From the NCBI RefSeq assembly GCF_963678635.1, contig NC_087064.1, forward strand, positions 46,919,346 to 46,983,345: 64,000 nucleotides of DNA, given 5' to 3'. The position numbers were made by a program, and so were the translations under genes. The notes under the pieces were generated by a model. It was not told the origin of the DNA. It worked only from the letters and a program-made list of their open reading frames with translations, and ran no database searches. This document shows positions 1 through 10,740 of the stretch, piece after piece. The number at the start of each line of letters is the position of its first letter. Position 1 is the stretch's first letter. Origin of the DNA: Symsagittifera roscoffensis. Its lineage: Eukaryota > Xenacoelomorpha > Acoela > Convolutidae.

Positions 1-327
1 AACTCATCTGGTGCGACCATAAGTCTCGAACAAGACCTTAATAGCTTAGAATTAACCAAAAATAGATTAGAATTTAGACAAAACATTTTTAAAATGTTAT
101 ACGACGATAATTTAATCGAAATGTCTCTACGACTCAATAGATCAGAGCCAATATTCCGAACGATAACAGAACTACCCGGAATTGAAAGAAGACCTCGAAC
201 CAGAGACGACATACGACAAAGTAGAAACTTACCAAATAGTTATATGATAGTACGACAAAAGCCAACACAAACTTTTATATTTAGAATTTTATTAGCAATG
301 AATTTAGATTTTCATTTGCAAACATAA
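1..327 (+). CDS. C-terminal part of an unidentified frame, running off the left edge
   Basis: This frame is open from the first base to a TAA at 325-327 and has an internal ATG at 94, so the start is probably outside the window. The visible 108 residues are polar and Arg/Glu/Asn-rich (for example GIERRPRTRDD), with no motif I recognise. Base use (A-rich, G-poor on this strand) matches the retroelement to its right, so I infer it belongs to that element or a neighbouring copy rather than to the host. It lies upstream of a leader-like non-coding stretch, which is an unusual place for an element gene; it could instead be the tail of an upstream insertion. Function unknown. Confidence 0.35.
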   Translation, partial: NSSGATISLEQDLNSLELTKNRLEFRQNIFKMLYDDNLIEMSLRLNRSEPIFRTITELPGIERRPRTRDDIRQSRNLPNSYMIVRQKPTQTFIFRILLAMNLDFHLQT

Positions 328-654
328 AATCTTGAAGTCAATCTTCATAATCATTTCAGGCGCTAAACAAAATTATTAATATACAATAACGATTGATAAA
401 AAGATCTCAGATCGTTTTCCTAAAATTCTGCAGTATTATATAAAACATGTTTGGAAAATATTTATTGAAAATCAAAATAAAAATTAGTAGCATGACAATA
501 AACTGTTAGTAATCATAAAATCATCAGTTGTCCCAGCTTCATCACCTAAAACATAACAGCAATCATAAGCTCACTAATATCATTAAAACACTAAATCTTT
601 TTCTTAAACAAATTTAAACCATTTTAAACTTAAATACACTTAATTTTAAAATCA

Positions 655-738
655 GATCATCAAGGCTTATCCTTGGATCTTAATTCATTTTCTATTTAAT
701 TAAATTTAAACTTGATCATCAAGGCCTATCCTTGGATC
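655..738 (+). repeat. Two copies of a 25-bp hairpin-like word, 59 bp apart
   Basis: Positions 655-679 and 714-738 are identical except for one T/C change. Each contains CAAGG and CCTTG arms that can pair into a short stem and is bounded by GATC. Structured duplicated words are common in retroviral leaders (packaging or dimerisation signals), but that role here is only inference. Confidence 0.55.
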
Positions 739-797
739 AAAAAGAACAATTTTGTTCTCCCCCACCCACTTAGCTAGTGTCTAACGACCTCAGACGT

Positions 798-1156
798 CGA
801 TTCACTATCCAACCCTTTCAAAAAACCCAAGACTAATAGAAATTTTTGAACAAAACTAATCATTCAAGTTAGGATAAACAGTGAAGAACTTCAGTTATTC
901 ATCCTTCACTTGAACCCTCCTCTTACCAGACCCAGGATAAATCGTAGACTTAGTAAGTTTAAAATAGTATCTAACGAACTACTCGCGTTCTAATTATACC
1001 TGAACCTTGTGGATCGATTTACTATTCTCCAACCCTTGAACACAATCACTACCCTTAAGTAAGATTAGGTAAGTTAACACCTTAACTTATACTAGCCACG
1101 AGAAAGTAAAAAATCATTCTTCGGAATCGATATACTTTTCTCTCCAACCCTGAACA
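798..1156 (+). repeat. Three imperfect copies of a CCAACCCTTGAAC-containing motif
   Basis: Related words lie at about 798-820, 1015-1041 and 1129-1156; each begins near TCGAT and ends with CCAACCCT followed by TGAAC or TTCAA. The spacing is irregular (about 215 and 114 bp), so this is a dispersed leader repeat rather than a clean tandem array. Confidence 0.4.
1069..1074 (+). promoter_or_regulatory. Candidate 5' splice site in the leader
   Basis: ATTAG followed by GTAAGT is a near-consensus eukaryotic donor. It lies upstream of all the Gag-frame ATGs and could feed subgenomic messages for the env-side genes, as in complex retroviruses. A plausible acceptor (TATATCCACAG) lies at about 10718-10728. 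Use of either site is inferred, not shown. Confidence 0.35.
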
Positions 1157-1284
1157 ATAGACCCAGGTTAAGCTAACCAAAAAATCGTAAGGACTAACAA
1201 TTTAAGAAAATAGAAATCATCTAACAACTTTTTGCATCCGTCATCCTAAACCTTATGTCATTTAAAAATCTAGGAAACAAATAA

Positions 1285-1722
1285 ACAATCGTTTTACACA
1301 ACTGTGAAATAGATAACAAAAAATACAACCTTGTAATCACACCACACACACAAACAGTTGGCTATATCAGAACAAAACGACAAACACTAAAAAGGAAAAT
1401 AATAACTAAACAAAGACAAATAACACGAAAAAGATTTTCCAAAAATAGAAACGCATTTTCAGAATCAGAAGCCAACAATTTAGACGAACTTTATAAATTA
1501 AAAGAATCTATAGATAAAAATTGCCCCATTCACGATCAATTATATTTTTCCGACTCAGAAACAACTTCAAATTCATCAAAAAGAGGAAAAAGACGAATAA
1601 AAAAGCAATATAAACACAAACCAGTACACTTATATAACTGGAATCAACCAATTAGACACATCGACAATTACCTATTAACAGTCATTAAACGAAAAAATGA
1701 GCCAAACACACACTCCAAGTGA
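1285..1722 (+). CDS. Small Lys/Arg-rich frame without ATG (possible spliced accessory exon)
   Basis: After a TAA at 1282-1284 the frame stays open for 145 codons to a TGA at 1720-1722 and contains no methionine codon. The product would have a strongly basic stretch near residues 30-65 (KRKIITKQRQ, TRKRF), an acidic/Ser patch (DSETTSNSS) and a second basic run (KRGKRRIKK). An acceptor-like CTAG lies just upstream at about 1273. Arginine-rich small proteins made from spliced exons are known in complex retroviruses; here similarity is only in composition and position. It may equally be untranslated. It overlaps the Gag-frame ATG at 1697 in another frame. Confidence 0.3.
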   Translation, partial: TIVLHNCEIDNKKYNLVITPHTQTVGYIRTKRQTLKRKIITKQRQITRKRFSKNRNAFSESEANNLDELYKLKESIDKNCPIHDQLYFSDSETTSNSSKRGKRRIKKQYKHKPVHLYNWNQPIRHIDNYLLTVIKRKNEPNTHSK

Positions 1723-3316
1723 AGATAGTCCAGATGATGACGATATCTTCCCCTTCCACCCAATGATAGAGGACAGCATATACTTTGCAAGAATTTACTA
1801 CTAAATTTATTTGAACCCGGAATCAGCCCATGTAAAGCAGAGTTCCCAGATTATTGATCACTATCTGAAAGATATATGTAATTTGACACAACAATACGGA
1901 ATCTACACCATAGAATTCAGCTCACCAAACCCGAATCACCGCAAATATGTAATTCAAACAGACGACCTTGATTTAGAATTTTCAAAAGTATTCCCAGAAT
2001 ACATAAAAAGCATACAATATCATAACTCAAGAAGAGCAAACTCCATATTCACTAATGAAGTTTTTGCCATAATATATAGTTATATCTCAATATTAGAAAA
2101 CGAAATTCCAATCCCAAGTGTCTCACCGACAGAGACATCTAAACATATAAGGGTACGACATAAAATCACACTATTTTCAACTTTTCTACATATAATTAAA
2201 GAAAATTTCACTAAAGATGATGTTTCACAACATACAAAACATGACTTACAAAAAATCTTGGCATGGTTTATAATAGATTATTTCACACTTAATATAGATT
2301 TAATTTCACAAGCAAGAAAAAATTTCAGACCTCAAAATTCAAACGATGATACCGCCATCACAGAACAGTCAGACTACGATTGGGACCCCGAATGGTCTCA
2401 TTATGCATTCATAAATATCCCACAATCAATTGCAAGTCAAGCAATAAGTACAATATCTTATACAAGAGATTATGTAAGAGTAGTACCATTAACAATTGAT
2501 GCAACACCATTAAACTACAATACATTTTTACCCGATACGCGAAATAACAGCTTAAACTCGACCGTCATACACAATGAAAACCTCAACGGAACTAGGAATC
2601 TCACTCAACAAGATATTCAGACACCATCACACTTCATAAATGAAGAAATTGTTCAAACAACAACAACTACACAACAAAGTATTTCACCGATACGTCCAAA
2701 TTTAACAACACCAAGAAATACAAACACTTCACTAGCACAGGTAACCTTACAATCAACCGTTAAACCTTCGGTTGCTCCAAAATATTCACAAATGGATTAT
2801 CAAACATATAGACCCATGACAATACCGTCAAAAACACGCAGAACGTTCACAAGAAACACTTTTGCGGAACACAATTATAATTACGCACATTCATCAAAAA
2901 CAAACTATCCCCCACGAAAAAATAATAATAATCAGATAAGATCTCGATATTGGGATAACCCAATGGTAACAACCAATTCAGTAAATTTTCAAACTAATTC
3001 ACATCCTCCACAGGATCGTAGTGAAAATTACCCATTCTTTCAACAGAATAAAAATAAAAAACAAGCACCTCATCAAACGGATTACCTATCCTCTGATGAT
3101 GATTATTTACAACCAGATATATTTGCACCATATACCCAAGAATATCGCGGACAAGGAGTGCAAAAACGGTATACATATCATAGAATTTTTTCTCCACACC
3201 CAACAGATACACAAAATCAACAACCAATGCAAATGCAAAACCCAATTAATACACAATCTTTTCAACCAATTCAGCCACAAAACCCAATGATTACACACTC
3301 GTATCAACCAACATAA
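1697..3316 (+). CDS. gag: N-terminal part of a very long Gag-type frame (in-frame TAA at 1802 and 3314)
   Basis: The first in-frame ATG is at 1697 and starts a 35-residue acidic peptide (SEDSPDDDDIF). After TAA at 1802-1804 the same frame is open from 1805 to TAA at 3314-3316. The roughly 500-residue second segment is Asn/Gln/Thr/Ser-rich, with a possibly folded front (residues about 1-230, mixed hydrophobic and charged) and a low-complexity tail of Gln-Pro-Met repeats (QQPMQMQNP, QPIQPQNP). The Gln-rich style continues straight across the 3314 stop into the capsid-like segment, so I read this as an N-terminal extension of one Gag precursor. No known domain is recognised. Either the stops are decay (each can come from CAA by one C-to-T change) or they are read through. 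Confidence 0.45.
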
Positions 3317-4753
3317 ATGCAAAATGAAATACCACTTCCATATTACCTTCAACAACACGAAATAACAAAAAATCAACTTTCGAATTTTTCACAAATGCCA
3401 AATGCAGCAGAATCATTACAAATGACAATGAATCCATACCTTATGGGTGGATCATCAATAACATCAAACAAACCATTAATGGTATTCACAGGAACAGACC
3501 CTGAATATTCTGTAGAAGATTATTTAAATGCAGTAACAGCAAATTTAATTTTAAATATAGGACCTGAACCAATTAATACGCCACTACATCAAAACTGGAT
3601 ACATCGACGCACAGCGTTGATACAGACAACCTTAGACGGCGCAGCCCAAAAATGGTTTTCAGTATTGCCTATAGAAATAAAATCAAACTGGAAAAGATTT
3701 ACACAAGAATTTTCAAAAATGTTTGACTCCGAAAAAAACAAACAACAACAAAGAGTTTTATGTAATGAAATTCGCAGATTACCAAATGAAACCATCAAAC
3801 AATTAGCAGTACGTATCGAAACACTAGTTCGAAAAGCATATTCATTAAATACACACGACTACAAAAACACAAAAATGACAGAAATCTTAATGATGACCTT
3901 AACACCTCAATTAAGGAAAATAGCAATAAAACAGAGAGCATCCCATCCCTCCTCAATTCGAGAGCCCGATTTAGATTTTCGAAAAATAGTAGACAAACTA
4001 GAGCAAGCAGAAATCACAATGAAACTTGAAGAAACAGAAAATCTGAAATTACAATATGTTAACCGAATTGAAACAAATACCACAAATATCAATAATATAC
4101 AGGAATCAGATACAGACCTCGTTGAAAAAATCACTGAAATACTCAATATTTATGAAAAACAACCAAACTTTAAGGGCAAACCATCTTTCAAAAAATGGTG
4201 TAATTATTGCCGACGATACGGACATAGTATTTCTGAATGTAGACAAAAACAGCAGGACAATCAAAACAAACCTCAAAAATATAAAGAACCAAATAAATCA
4301 TTCTATCAATACATGAAGAAAGATCAAAATCTACCAAACAAAAATGTATACAGCAACAACAGTTCAGGAAAACCACTTCCGAACAATACCAACTACACGA
4401 GAACCCAGTCACCATATAACTCAAGTTATAGAGGAAGATCACCAGAACGAAGAAATACACAAAATTCTTCACAAAATCATTACAATCGACCAAATAGTCG
4501 AAATAACTACTCCAGATCAAATTCAAATACAACACAATTTGTTTCTAGATCTAATTCCCAATCAAGAAATAATTACTATCCAAACAATCAATCACGAAAC
4601 TCATCATACAATAGAAATAGACACTACTCCAATAATCGAAATAGAAGTTATTCAAACAACCGAAACCAGAATTACCCGAACAATCGATCAAAGAATAACT
4701 CATATAATAGATCAAACTATAACACACCAAACAATAATTATCAAAACAGATAA
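3317..4753 (+). CDS. gag: Gag capsid and nucleocapsid segment with one zinc knuckle
   Basis: The ATG at 3317 directly follows the TAA at 3314 in the same frame. The 478 residues contain a Ty3/Gypsy-like capsid region (about residues 50-250): FTGTDPEYSVEDYLNAV near the start, then AAQKWFSVLP and WKRFTQEFSKMF, the usual retrotransposon Gag pattern. A CCHC zinc knuckle (CNYC, then GH, then SEC; spacing C-x2-C-x4-H-x4-C) sits near residue 295. The tail is an extended Asn/Arg/Ser/Tyr-rich, disordered, basic region suited to RNA binding. The frame continues beyond the TAA at 4751-4753 with the same Asn/Arg/Ser composition, so that stop probably interrupts rather than ends the protein. Confidence 0.75.
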   Translation: MQNEIPLPYYLQQHEITKNQLSNFSQMPNAAESLQMTMNPYLMGGSSITSNKPLMVFTGTDPEYSVEDYLNAVTANLILNIGPEPINTPLHQNWIHRRTALIQTTLDGAAQKWFSVLPIEIKSNWKRFTQEFSKMFDSEKNKQQQRVLCNEIRRLPNETIKQLAVRIETLVRKAYSLNTHDYKNTKMTEILMMTLTPQLRKIAIKQRASHPSSIREPDLDFRKIVDKLEQAEITMKLEETENLKLQYVNRIETNTTNINNIQESDTDLVEKITEILNIYEKQPNFKGKPSFKKWCNYCRRYGHSISECRQKQQDNQNKPQKYKEPNKSFYQYMKKDQNLPNKNVYSNNSSGKPLPNNTNYTRTQSPYNSSYRGRSPERRNTQNSSQNHYNRPNSRNNYSRSNSNTTQFVSRSNSQSRNNYYPNNQSRNSSYNRNRHYSNNRNRSYSNNRNQNYPNNRSKNNSYNRSNYNTPNNNYQNR

Positions 4754-5266
4754 CGAAATAATTCACAAAATCGACATTCAAGTTATAATAACCGTTATAG
4801 AAATTATTCCCAATCACCACACAGGAATAATAACCATTATAATAATTCTAATAATCGCCACAGAAGTAGTACACCTAAACATCAAAGAAATATTAATCAA
4901 GTACAATCAAATCCAGAAACAACATCAGACCCCCCAGGTATTGATGACACAGGAAATAACGAATTACAACTAAATCAAATAAACTGTGAATCATCAGATT
5001 CAGAAAGTGATACAGAAAACACTATCTCCATCAATATGATAGCAGTCGAAAATGACTACGAACCTATTATATATGAACAACCTTTTTCATCACATATATA
5101 TGAAAACCAATTAGAACTCCTTCACAATTATTATATTGAACCCATCCATTCCACACAAACAACACAAGAAACTAACGAAATCAACACTACAAATCAATCC
5201 AATGAAACTGACAAAACAAAATGCTTGAATACAAATCACATCTATCAAAATATACAAAAAGAATAA
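4754..5266 (+). CDS. gag: C-terminal continuation of the Gag frame after an in-frame TAA
   Basis: The frame stays open for 170 codons after the TAA at 4751 and ends at TAA 5264-5266; the first ATG is at 5036. The first 50 codons keep the Asn/Arg/Ser-rich composition of the upstream tail; the rest is acidic and Thr/Asn/Glu-rich (SSDSESDTENTIS). About 40 nt of its 3' end overlap the protease frame, which lies in the +1 register. That is the arrangement expected for a Gag-to-Pol frameshift, although +1 shifting is less common than -1. No separate domain is seen. Confidence 0.45.
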   Translation, partial: RNNSQNRHSSYNNRYRNYSQSPHRNNNHYNNSNNRHRSSTPKHQRNINQVQSNPETTSDPPGIDDTGNNELQLNQINCESSDSESDTENTISINMIAVENDYEPIIYEQPFSSHIYENQLELLHNYYIEPIHSTQTTQETNEINTTNQSNETDKTKCLNTNHIYQNIQKE

Positions 5267-5640
5267 CCTAAAGAAAAAAATTTGGACAATACCATTTCTT
5301 TTAGAAAGCCCAAGAAACAAAGAATTTCAACCACCAGATCTTGAAATTGATTTTTTAATTGATTCAGGAGCAGAATCAAACATAATAAACATTCCCACAT
5401 GGAATGAAATAAAAAGATTACACCCAAAACTAACACCTCTTGAAACCTCCAGTAAACTAGCAACAGCACAAGGATCAACATTGGTAAACTATGGAAAAAT
5501 CCAATTATTTCTTCTCCCCACAAGAACAATAGAGCAAAAATTTTAAATAAACCATTTAAACAAATATTCCATATCACTGATATTAAACACAATATTATTG
5601 GAATACCATTTCTCTCTAAATATATACCAACAATTAACAT
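5226..5640 (+). pseudogene. pro: Retropepsin-type aspartic protease, frameshifted
   Basis: In frame 3 the sequence encodes IDFLIDSGAESNI at about 5346-5384, the D-S-G-A active site of retroviral aspartic proteases, followed by the expected flap region. That frame stops at TAA 5544-5546. The C-terminal half, with the family-typical IIGIPFL near 5595-5620, is in frame 2 and continues into reverse transcriptase. A single-base indel in about 5520-5545 therefore splits the domain in this copy. The protease would cleave the Gag-Pol precursor. Only one copy is present because the tandem duplication begins further 3'. Confidence 0.7.
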
Positions 5641-6778
5641 TTTGAATAGTCAAATACTAATCAAAGATAAATACACAAAAACAAAAGACACATCCCTAAC
5701 ATTTTTCCAAAGATTAAACAAACAACCACCATTCTTTTCAAAATTTTATCCAATATATAACCAACAAAGAAAACACCCGAAACCACTATCAGGAAAGATA
5801 TATAATTTTTCAATAAAACAAGTTCACCAATATGATAAAAAACAAAACAAACAACACCTCTATATGTCAGATTTTGAATTTAAACCTATCCATAAATTTT
5901 TCAAAATCACAATTTCATCCATAAAATATTTGAAAAACTCGAATTCAGATATTATTTCGTTACATGTATACAATAATACACCCTATCAAGTAACATTACC
6001 TTTAGGACTTTTGGGATATTGCGAAACCAACGCTACGATATCACCAGTACACGAAAAAGCATACCGCGTAAATAATATACTTCAGTTATTAGATATTTGT
6101 CAATCCACAATTCTTAATGAAGAATTATCCATAAATAATATAATAAGTAATGAAAAAAGAAATACAGATTATTTCACAAAAACCCCATATTTCAAACCTA
6201 CATTCAACATAAACAACTATACAGAGAATCAACGGAAATTTTTAACAATGTTTAACTTCCAACATTCACAAATAACACAAGACGAATTTGATAAGTTAGC
6301 CAAACAGCTAATAAAAAATTCATCAGTCTATGCAACATCCAAATTTGATGTTGGCAAAATCAGCTCATCACTACATCTCCCATTAAAACCTGACGCAGTT
6401 TTCAAAAAACAAAGAGCAAGTAAAGTACCAATTCACTTACACGATAAAGTAAACAGATTACTCGATATTTTAGAACAATACAAAATTATCTCACCGGTAA
6501 ACAAAGAAGAACAACCAAAAGGTAACACATTTATCAACCCTGTTATCATCCTAGCAAAAGGAGAATCATTAAAAATAGTTCTAGACGCTAGATATCTTAA
6601 TTCACTAATAGACGAATCAAAATGCAATTGGCCTATTGAACCAATACAAGTTATTTTAACAAAAATAAACGGAAAATACTTTACAACCGCAGATATGAAT
6701 AGTGCATATAATCAAATGCCACTAGATGAACAATCGCGACGCTTAACAAAATTTTGTTATTGGAAATCAGCAATATGA
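5547..6778 (+). pseudogene. pol: Reverse transcriptase, N-terminal and palm part (ends at a frameshift)
   Basis: The frame opens inside protease and runs to a TGA at 6776-6778. The last 200 residues are a clear Ty3/Gypsy RT: GNTFINPVIILAKG and VLDARYLN (fingers), then YFTTADMNSAYNQMPL with the first catalytic Asp. At about 6765 the alignment to RT jumps one base: after YWKSA the expected palm sequence (YEFNRLFYGISIG) is in the next frame. The shift cuts the enzyme in the palm, so this copy cannot make full RT unless the ribosome shifts. The first 180 residues are a variable, polar linker with no motif. Confidence 0.75.
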
Positions 6779-8528
6779 ATTCAACCGCCTATTCTATGGA
6801 ATATCCATAGGACCAGCAGCATTTTCAGCTTTTATGAGCAAAATTTTTAGACCGCTAATACTCAAGAAAAACGCAATCACCTATTTAGACGATGTTTTTA
6901 TGCAATCACAGACAAAAGAAGAAATGTTCAAAGTTTTAGAACACTATCACAAAATACTTCAGAACGAAAATCTGAAGGCCGCCCCCGATAAATCACACTT
7001 CTTTTTAACACGAGTTAAATTCTTAGGACACAATATCGAAAGAAAAACAATCACTCCATTAAAATCATGCATTGATGCTATTCAAAAGCTCCAACCACCA
7101 ACAAACAAAAAGAAAATCCAAGAATTCCTTGGAATGTTAAATTTTTTAAGCAAATATGTCTATAAAATGCAATTATACCTAAGACCATTCTATAATATAC
7201 ATAGACAACAAAATTATTTTGAATGGAACACAGAACATCAAGCACAATTTGAAGAAATTAAAAAACTCTTAACTGAACAAATTTCGAATACAATTCCAGA
7301 TCCAAATCAACCATTCTATGCAATGTGCGATGCTTCGAATTTTGGCATCGGCGCAGCATTATTACAATCACACAATGGTACAAACAAAATGAACCTTATA
7401 TCAGCAAATTCTCGACTATTCGCTCAAGCAGAGCTACGACTCTCGACTCTAATGAGAGAATGTACAGCCATAATATATACACTAACAGAATATGAATTTC
7501 TGATACTTGGATCAAAACATCCAACAGTTCTATTTACAGATCACAAACCAATCATTTTTCTCTTTACACAAAAATCCAACCCAAATCACCGAGCTTAAAG
7601 ATTTCAATTAATTCTAATGAAATTCCCAAACTTACATATAGTTTGGACAGCAGGAAAGACTCTTGCATTACCAGACACTTTAAGTCGAAATACACCACCT
7701 GAATTACTTACACGTAAAACTACAGTAGAAATACCCAAAAATATAAAATTCTACCTTGCAGAAAACGAAACATCACCCCGACTAGAATGCAAATATGCAG
7801 TAAAAAATGACGTTGAACAATCACAGATACACAATCTACAACACTTCCCACTTTATTTAGATTGCCAAAATAACCACTACGAAGTTGATCTACTTGGAAC
7901 ATCAACTTTCAAACCAATTCCATACTCACAATGGATAAAAAATAACACCCAACAAAAAAGAGTAAAACAACACCCACATAAAAAAGACCTTTTTCCATTA
8001 ATTGAAAAAGAAAATCTAACTGATAAAATAAATTTATCAGGACCACAAACAAACGATTCAAAATACACAATAAATCAAGTTTTTGACCTCCATGACCCAC
8101 TTGATACAATTCCTTTATCTAAATTAGAAATTGAAAACATTTTTCTCCCCCCAACGAATAAAGTCACAATTAATACTTTGAAACAATATCAAAATCTTGA
8201 CCCAGTAATTAGACAACTAAAATCATGGCACAAATATAAAACTAAACCCGTCAAGGCAGATACAACTATTTTAGGAAATAAAACACTCCTCCGATATTTT
8301 CGAAAATTCAATAATACAACAATTAACGAAAACACAGACCTTCTAGAATACCAATTAAATGAATCTACAGTTCCCTGTCTCCCCCTAAGTATGATTCTTA
8401 TAGCTTTTAATATTTCACATACACAAAACATTAAAAGGACACTCTGGATCAGAGAAAACATATTCAAATTTTATTTTATTTTCCAAATTAACAAAACTTT
8501 TATTTTCCAAATGCACCAATTTGGATAA
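6779..8528 (+). pseudogene. pol: RT catalytic core, RNase H and linker, with TAA in RNase H (copy 1)
   Basis: Frame 3 carries the palm YLDD catalytic motif at 6882-6893 (a YxDD variant), the thumb and connection (KFLGHNI, FLGMLNFLSKYV), then Ty3-type RNase H with its acidic residues in CDASNFGIG, MREC, TDHKP and LPDTLS. A TAA at 7596-7598 interrupts RNase H; copy 2 has TAT at this spot, so the stop arose after duplication or differs between alleles. The same frame reopens and runs to TAA at 8526-8528. The last 250 codons form the linker to integrase, where the frame is lost again. Confidence 0.75.
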
Positions 8529-9838
8529 AAGTACTATGCAATGATTGTATAGTATGTCAGCTAAATAAACCTTACCCAAATCAAAAACAAATAGCACAAA
8601 AACAAGATTTTAAAGGACAAAGTTTGTACTTTAACCACCGTATTTCATTTGATACAAAAGGACCAATTTCACCCTCATCCGAAGGAAACTCCTACATTAT
8701 GGTAATTGTTGACGCGTTTACACATTATGTAGCACTTAACCCAGTACCATATTGTAACGCTTATTACGCTTACACAACACTCTATGAACACTGGATAGCC
8801 AAATTCGGACTACCAGAAATTTTAGTTACAGACAACGGTACAGAATTCATAAATAATGAAATCATCACACTATGTCATTTATATAACATCAAACACAATC
8901 CACGTACTTCTCACGCACCTTGGACAAACGGCTTAGTCGAAGGTATGAACCGTTCACTACAAGAATATCTTAGATGTATCATCAATGGAAATGATACACG
9001 ATACACCGAATGGTCAGCAGATGTAAAACTATTTCCCTTAGCATATAATTCACAAATCACGACAACTCTAGGAATGTCACCATATGAAATGGTTTTTAAT
9101 CAAAAGCCACGCAAACCAATTATGTTTACAGCAATATCTCATAAAAATGCACAAAGTTATTGTCAACCGAATAAAGACTCAATTTGTTATAACTTACCTT
9201 TACATACCTACAATGAAGATCATTTTCATCACCCACAAAATCTTAAATTAGCCTCCAGTACACACACCGAATGGATTTTAATCAGAGATAAAAAACACAA
9301 TGAAATTTACCAAAAAGTAACAAAAAAGTTGTTACAAAGGCAAAACATTAATGAACAAATAAATTCACGCTTTACACCAGCCTCCGATTTAAAAATTGGA
9401 ACATTTGTTTTAATACCCAATTTTAACACTCAAAAAGGAATCTCTAAAAAATTACAACCCCTTCGTAAAGGACCATACCAAATAATTGCCAAACCCACTG
9501 ATGTCACATATAAAATCACCGACTCAGACAAAAAAGAAATTGTTCAACATCGAAACAACCTATTACCTTATTATCCAAAAGAATACGCACTACGCGAACT
9601 AACTCAATTATATTCTTTCACAGGTTTAAAAGTTATTCAAAATAACCCACATACGGAGAATAAAACAAAGGAACAACATGACATTCATCTCGAGAACCAA
9701 AATAAAAAACCAACTATAACGAAAAACAATACAAAAAAGCTAGATCAAAATATACCTCAAAAAGAAAGAAAAAATAGAAAATTGACAGAAAAAAAATACC
9801 CCAAGAACAAATCGACAAATCAGAACATCACGACTTAG
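8529..9838 (+). pseudogene. pol: Integrase (copy 1), separated from RNase H by a frameshift
   Basis: Frame 2 opens just before 8529 with the Cys half of the zinc-binding domain (CNDCIVC at about 8536-8556). The catalytic core follows: RISFDTKG (first Asp), VTDNGTEF (second Asp) and a Glu in NGLVEGMNRSL, the D,D,E triad of retroviral integrases. The C-terminal part (FVLIPNFNTQKG, then LRKGPYQIIAKPTD) matches the usual Ty3/Gypsy integrase tail and ends in a Lys-rich stretch before TAA at 9836. The first ATG-like start is a TTG at 8624, so no independent start is expected; it should be the end of Gag-Pol. Confidence 0.8.
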
Positions 9839-10740
9839 AAATCAACCACGTAAAAACTATAAAACATTCATTCCACAATCTAAAATATTAAAGAAAGTCG
9901 AATTTCAAAAACAGCTTTAATTTTATATTTAATAATTTTTGCACCTCTGAAATATTTTGAACTTTCATTTTTCAAAATAACATGCTGACAAACACGCAGC
10001 GATTCTAGTTCATAATTAGCCAATAGGATTCATCCAATCCGTCACTTTCTCTAACTCTAACACAGATCAACTAGACGAACGATATAAAACTCCAGGCATA
10101 TCTATAACTATAACTTTGCGACCTCCAGGTCAAAAATAAGCAAACCACTCCAACTTGACAACTAAAATAAATACCACCATAATATCATAACCCTCCCTTA
10201 TCTAATAACCCAAAAATCAACAATATTTCCCCAACTCAGACCTCAAATACCCCCCAAACAAATATGTTAAATTAGCCTAAAGTAAAAGAACGACCATTTT
10301 AATTAGCCTAAAGTATAAAAATCTCAAAAATACCCCAGATCATTTGACAAATAAAAATAAAGAAAAAGAAGACCTCCCGATCACCATAAAATTTGCCCCC
10401 AACAATTTTTCACAAAACTCAACCCACTTGTCAAAAAACCAATAAATAATCCGACCACACTTGAAAATTGCCCCAAACACCAAAAAATATTCGATCGAGA
10501 AGCCATTTCTTAAATGCTCTTCTCTCGACCAGTCAACATAATTCTTAACATTCTCATAAACTTTTTAACGATATTTAAACTTTTAATCATATTTCTTTTT
10601 AATACCTTTGAATCTTTTGTAATAATCTTAATCATTTTTTGCAATATTTTTTAAATTTTCTATTCCATATTTGAACTATACCTCCAGCTTTCAAAAGCTA
10701 TTGACTATATCCACAGGTACGATTCACAAAACTTATCTAA
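9839..10740 (+). other. Non-coding region between integrase and the env-side genes
   Basis: About 900 bp without a long frame. It contains a duplicated word AATTAGCCTAAAGTA at about 10270 and 10304, purine-rich runs (AAAGAAAAAGAAGA near 10370) and a pyrimidine-rich stretch ending TATATCCACAG at about 10728, a good 3' splice-site candidate for an env-side message. The second copy (21323-22218) is 6 bp shorter near 21815. Confidence 0.45.

Larger units (their letters stand above)
328..1284 (+). other. Non-coding, repeat-rich leader-like region of the first retroelement
   Basis: No long frame is open here. The stretch holds a TATA-like string at 437-445 (TATATAAAA), a duplicated 25-bp hairpin-like word, three imperfect copies of a motif containing TCTCCAACCCTTGAAC, and a splice-donor-like GTAAGT at 1069. 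The layout resembles a promoter plus untranslated leader, which is inference. I found no copy of this sequence downstream of env, so it cannot be called a 5' LTR from this window. Confidence 0.4.
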
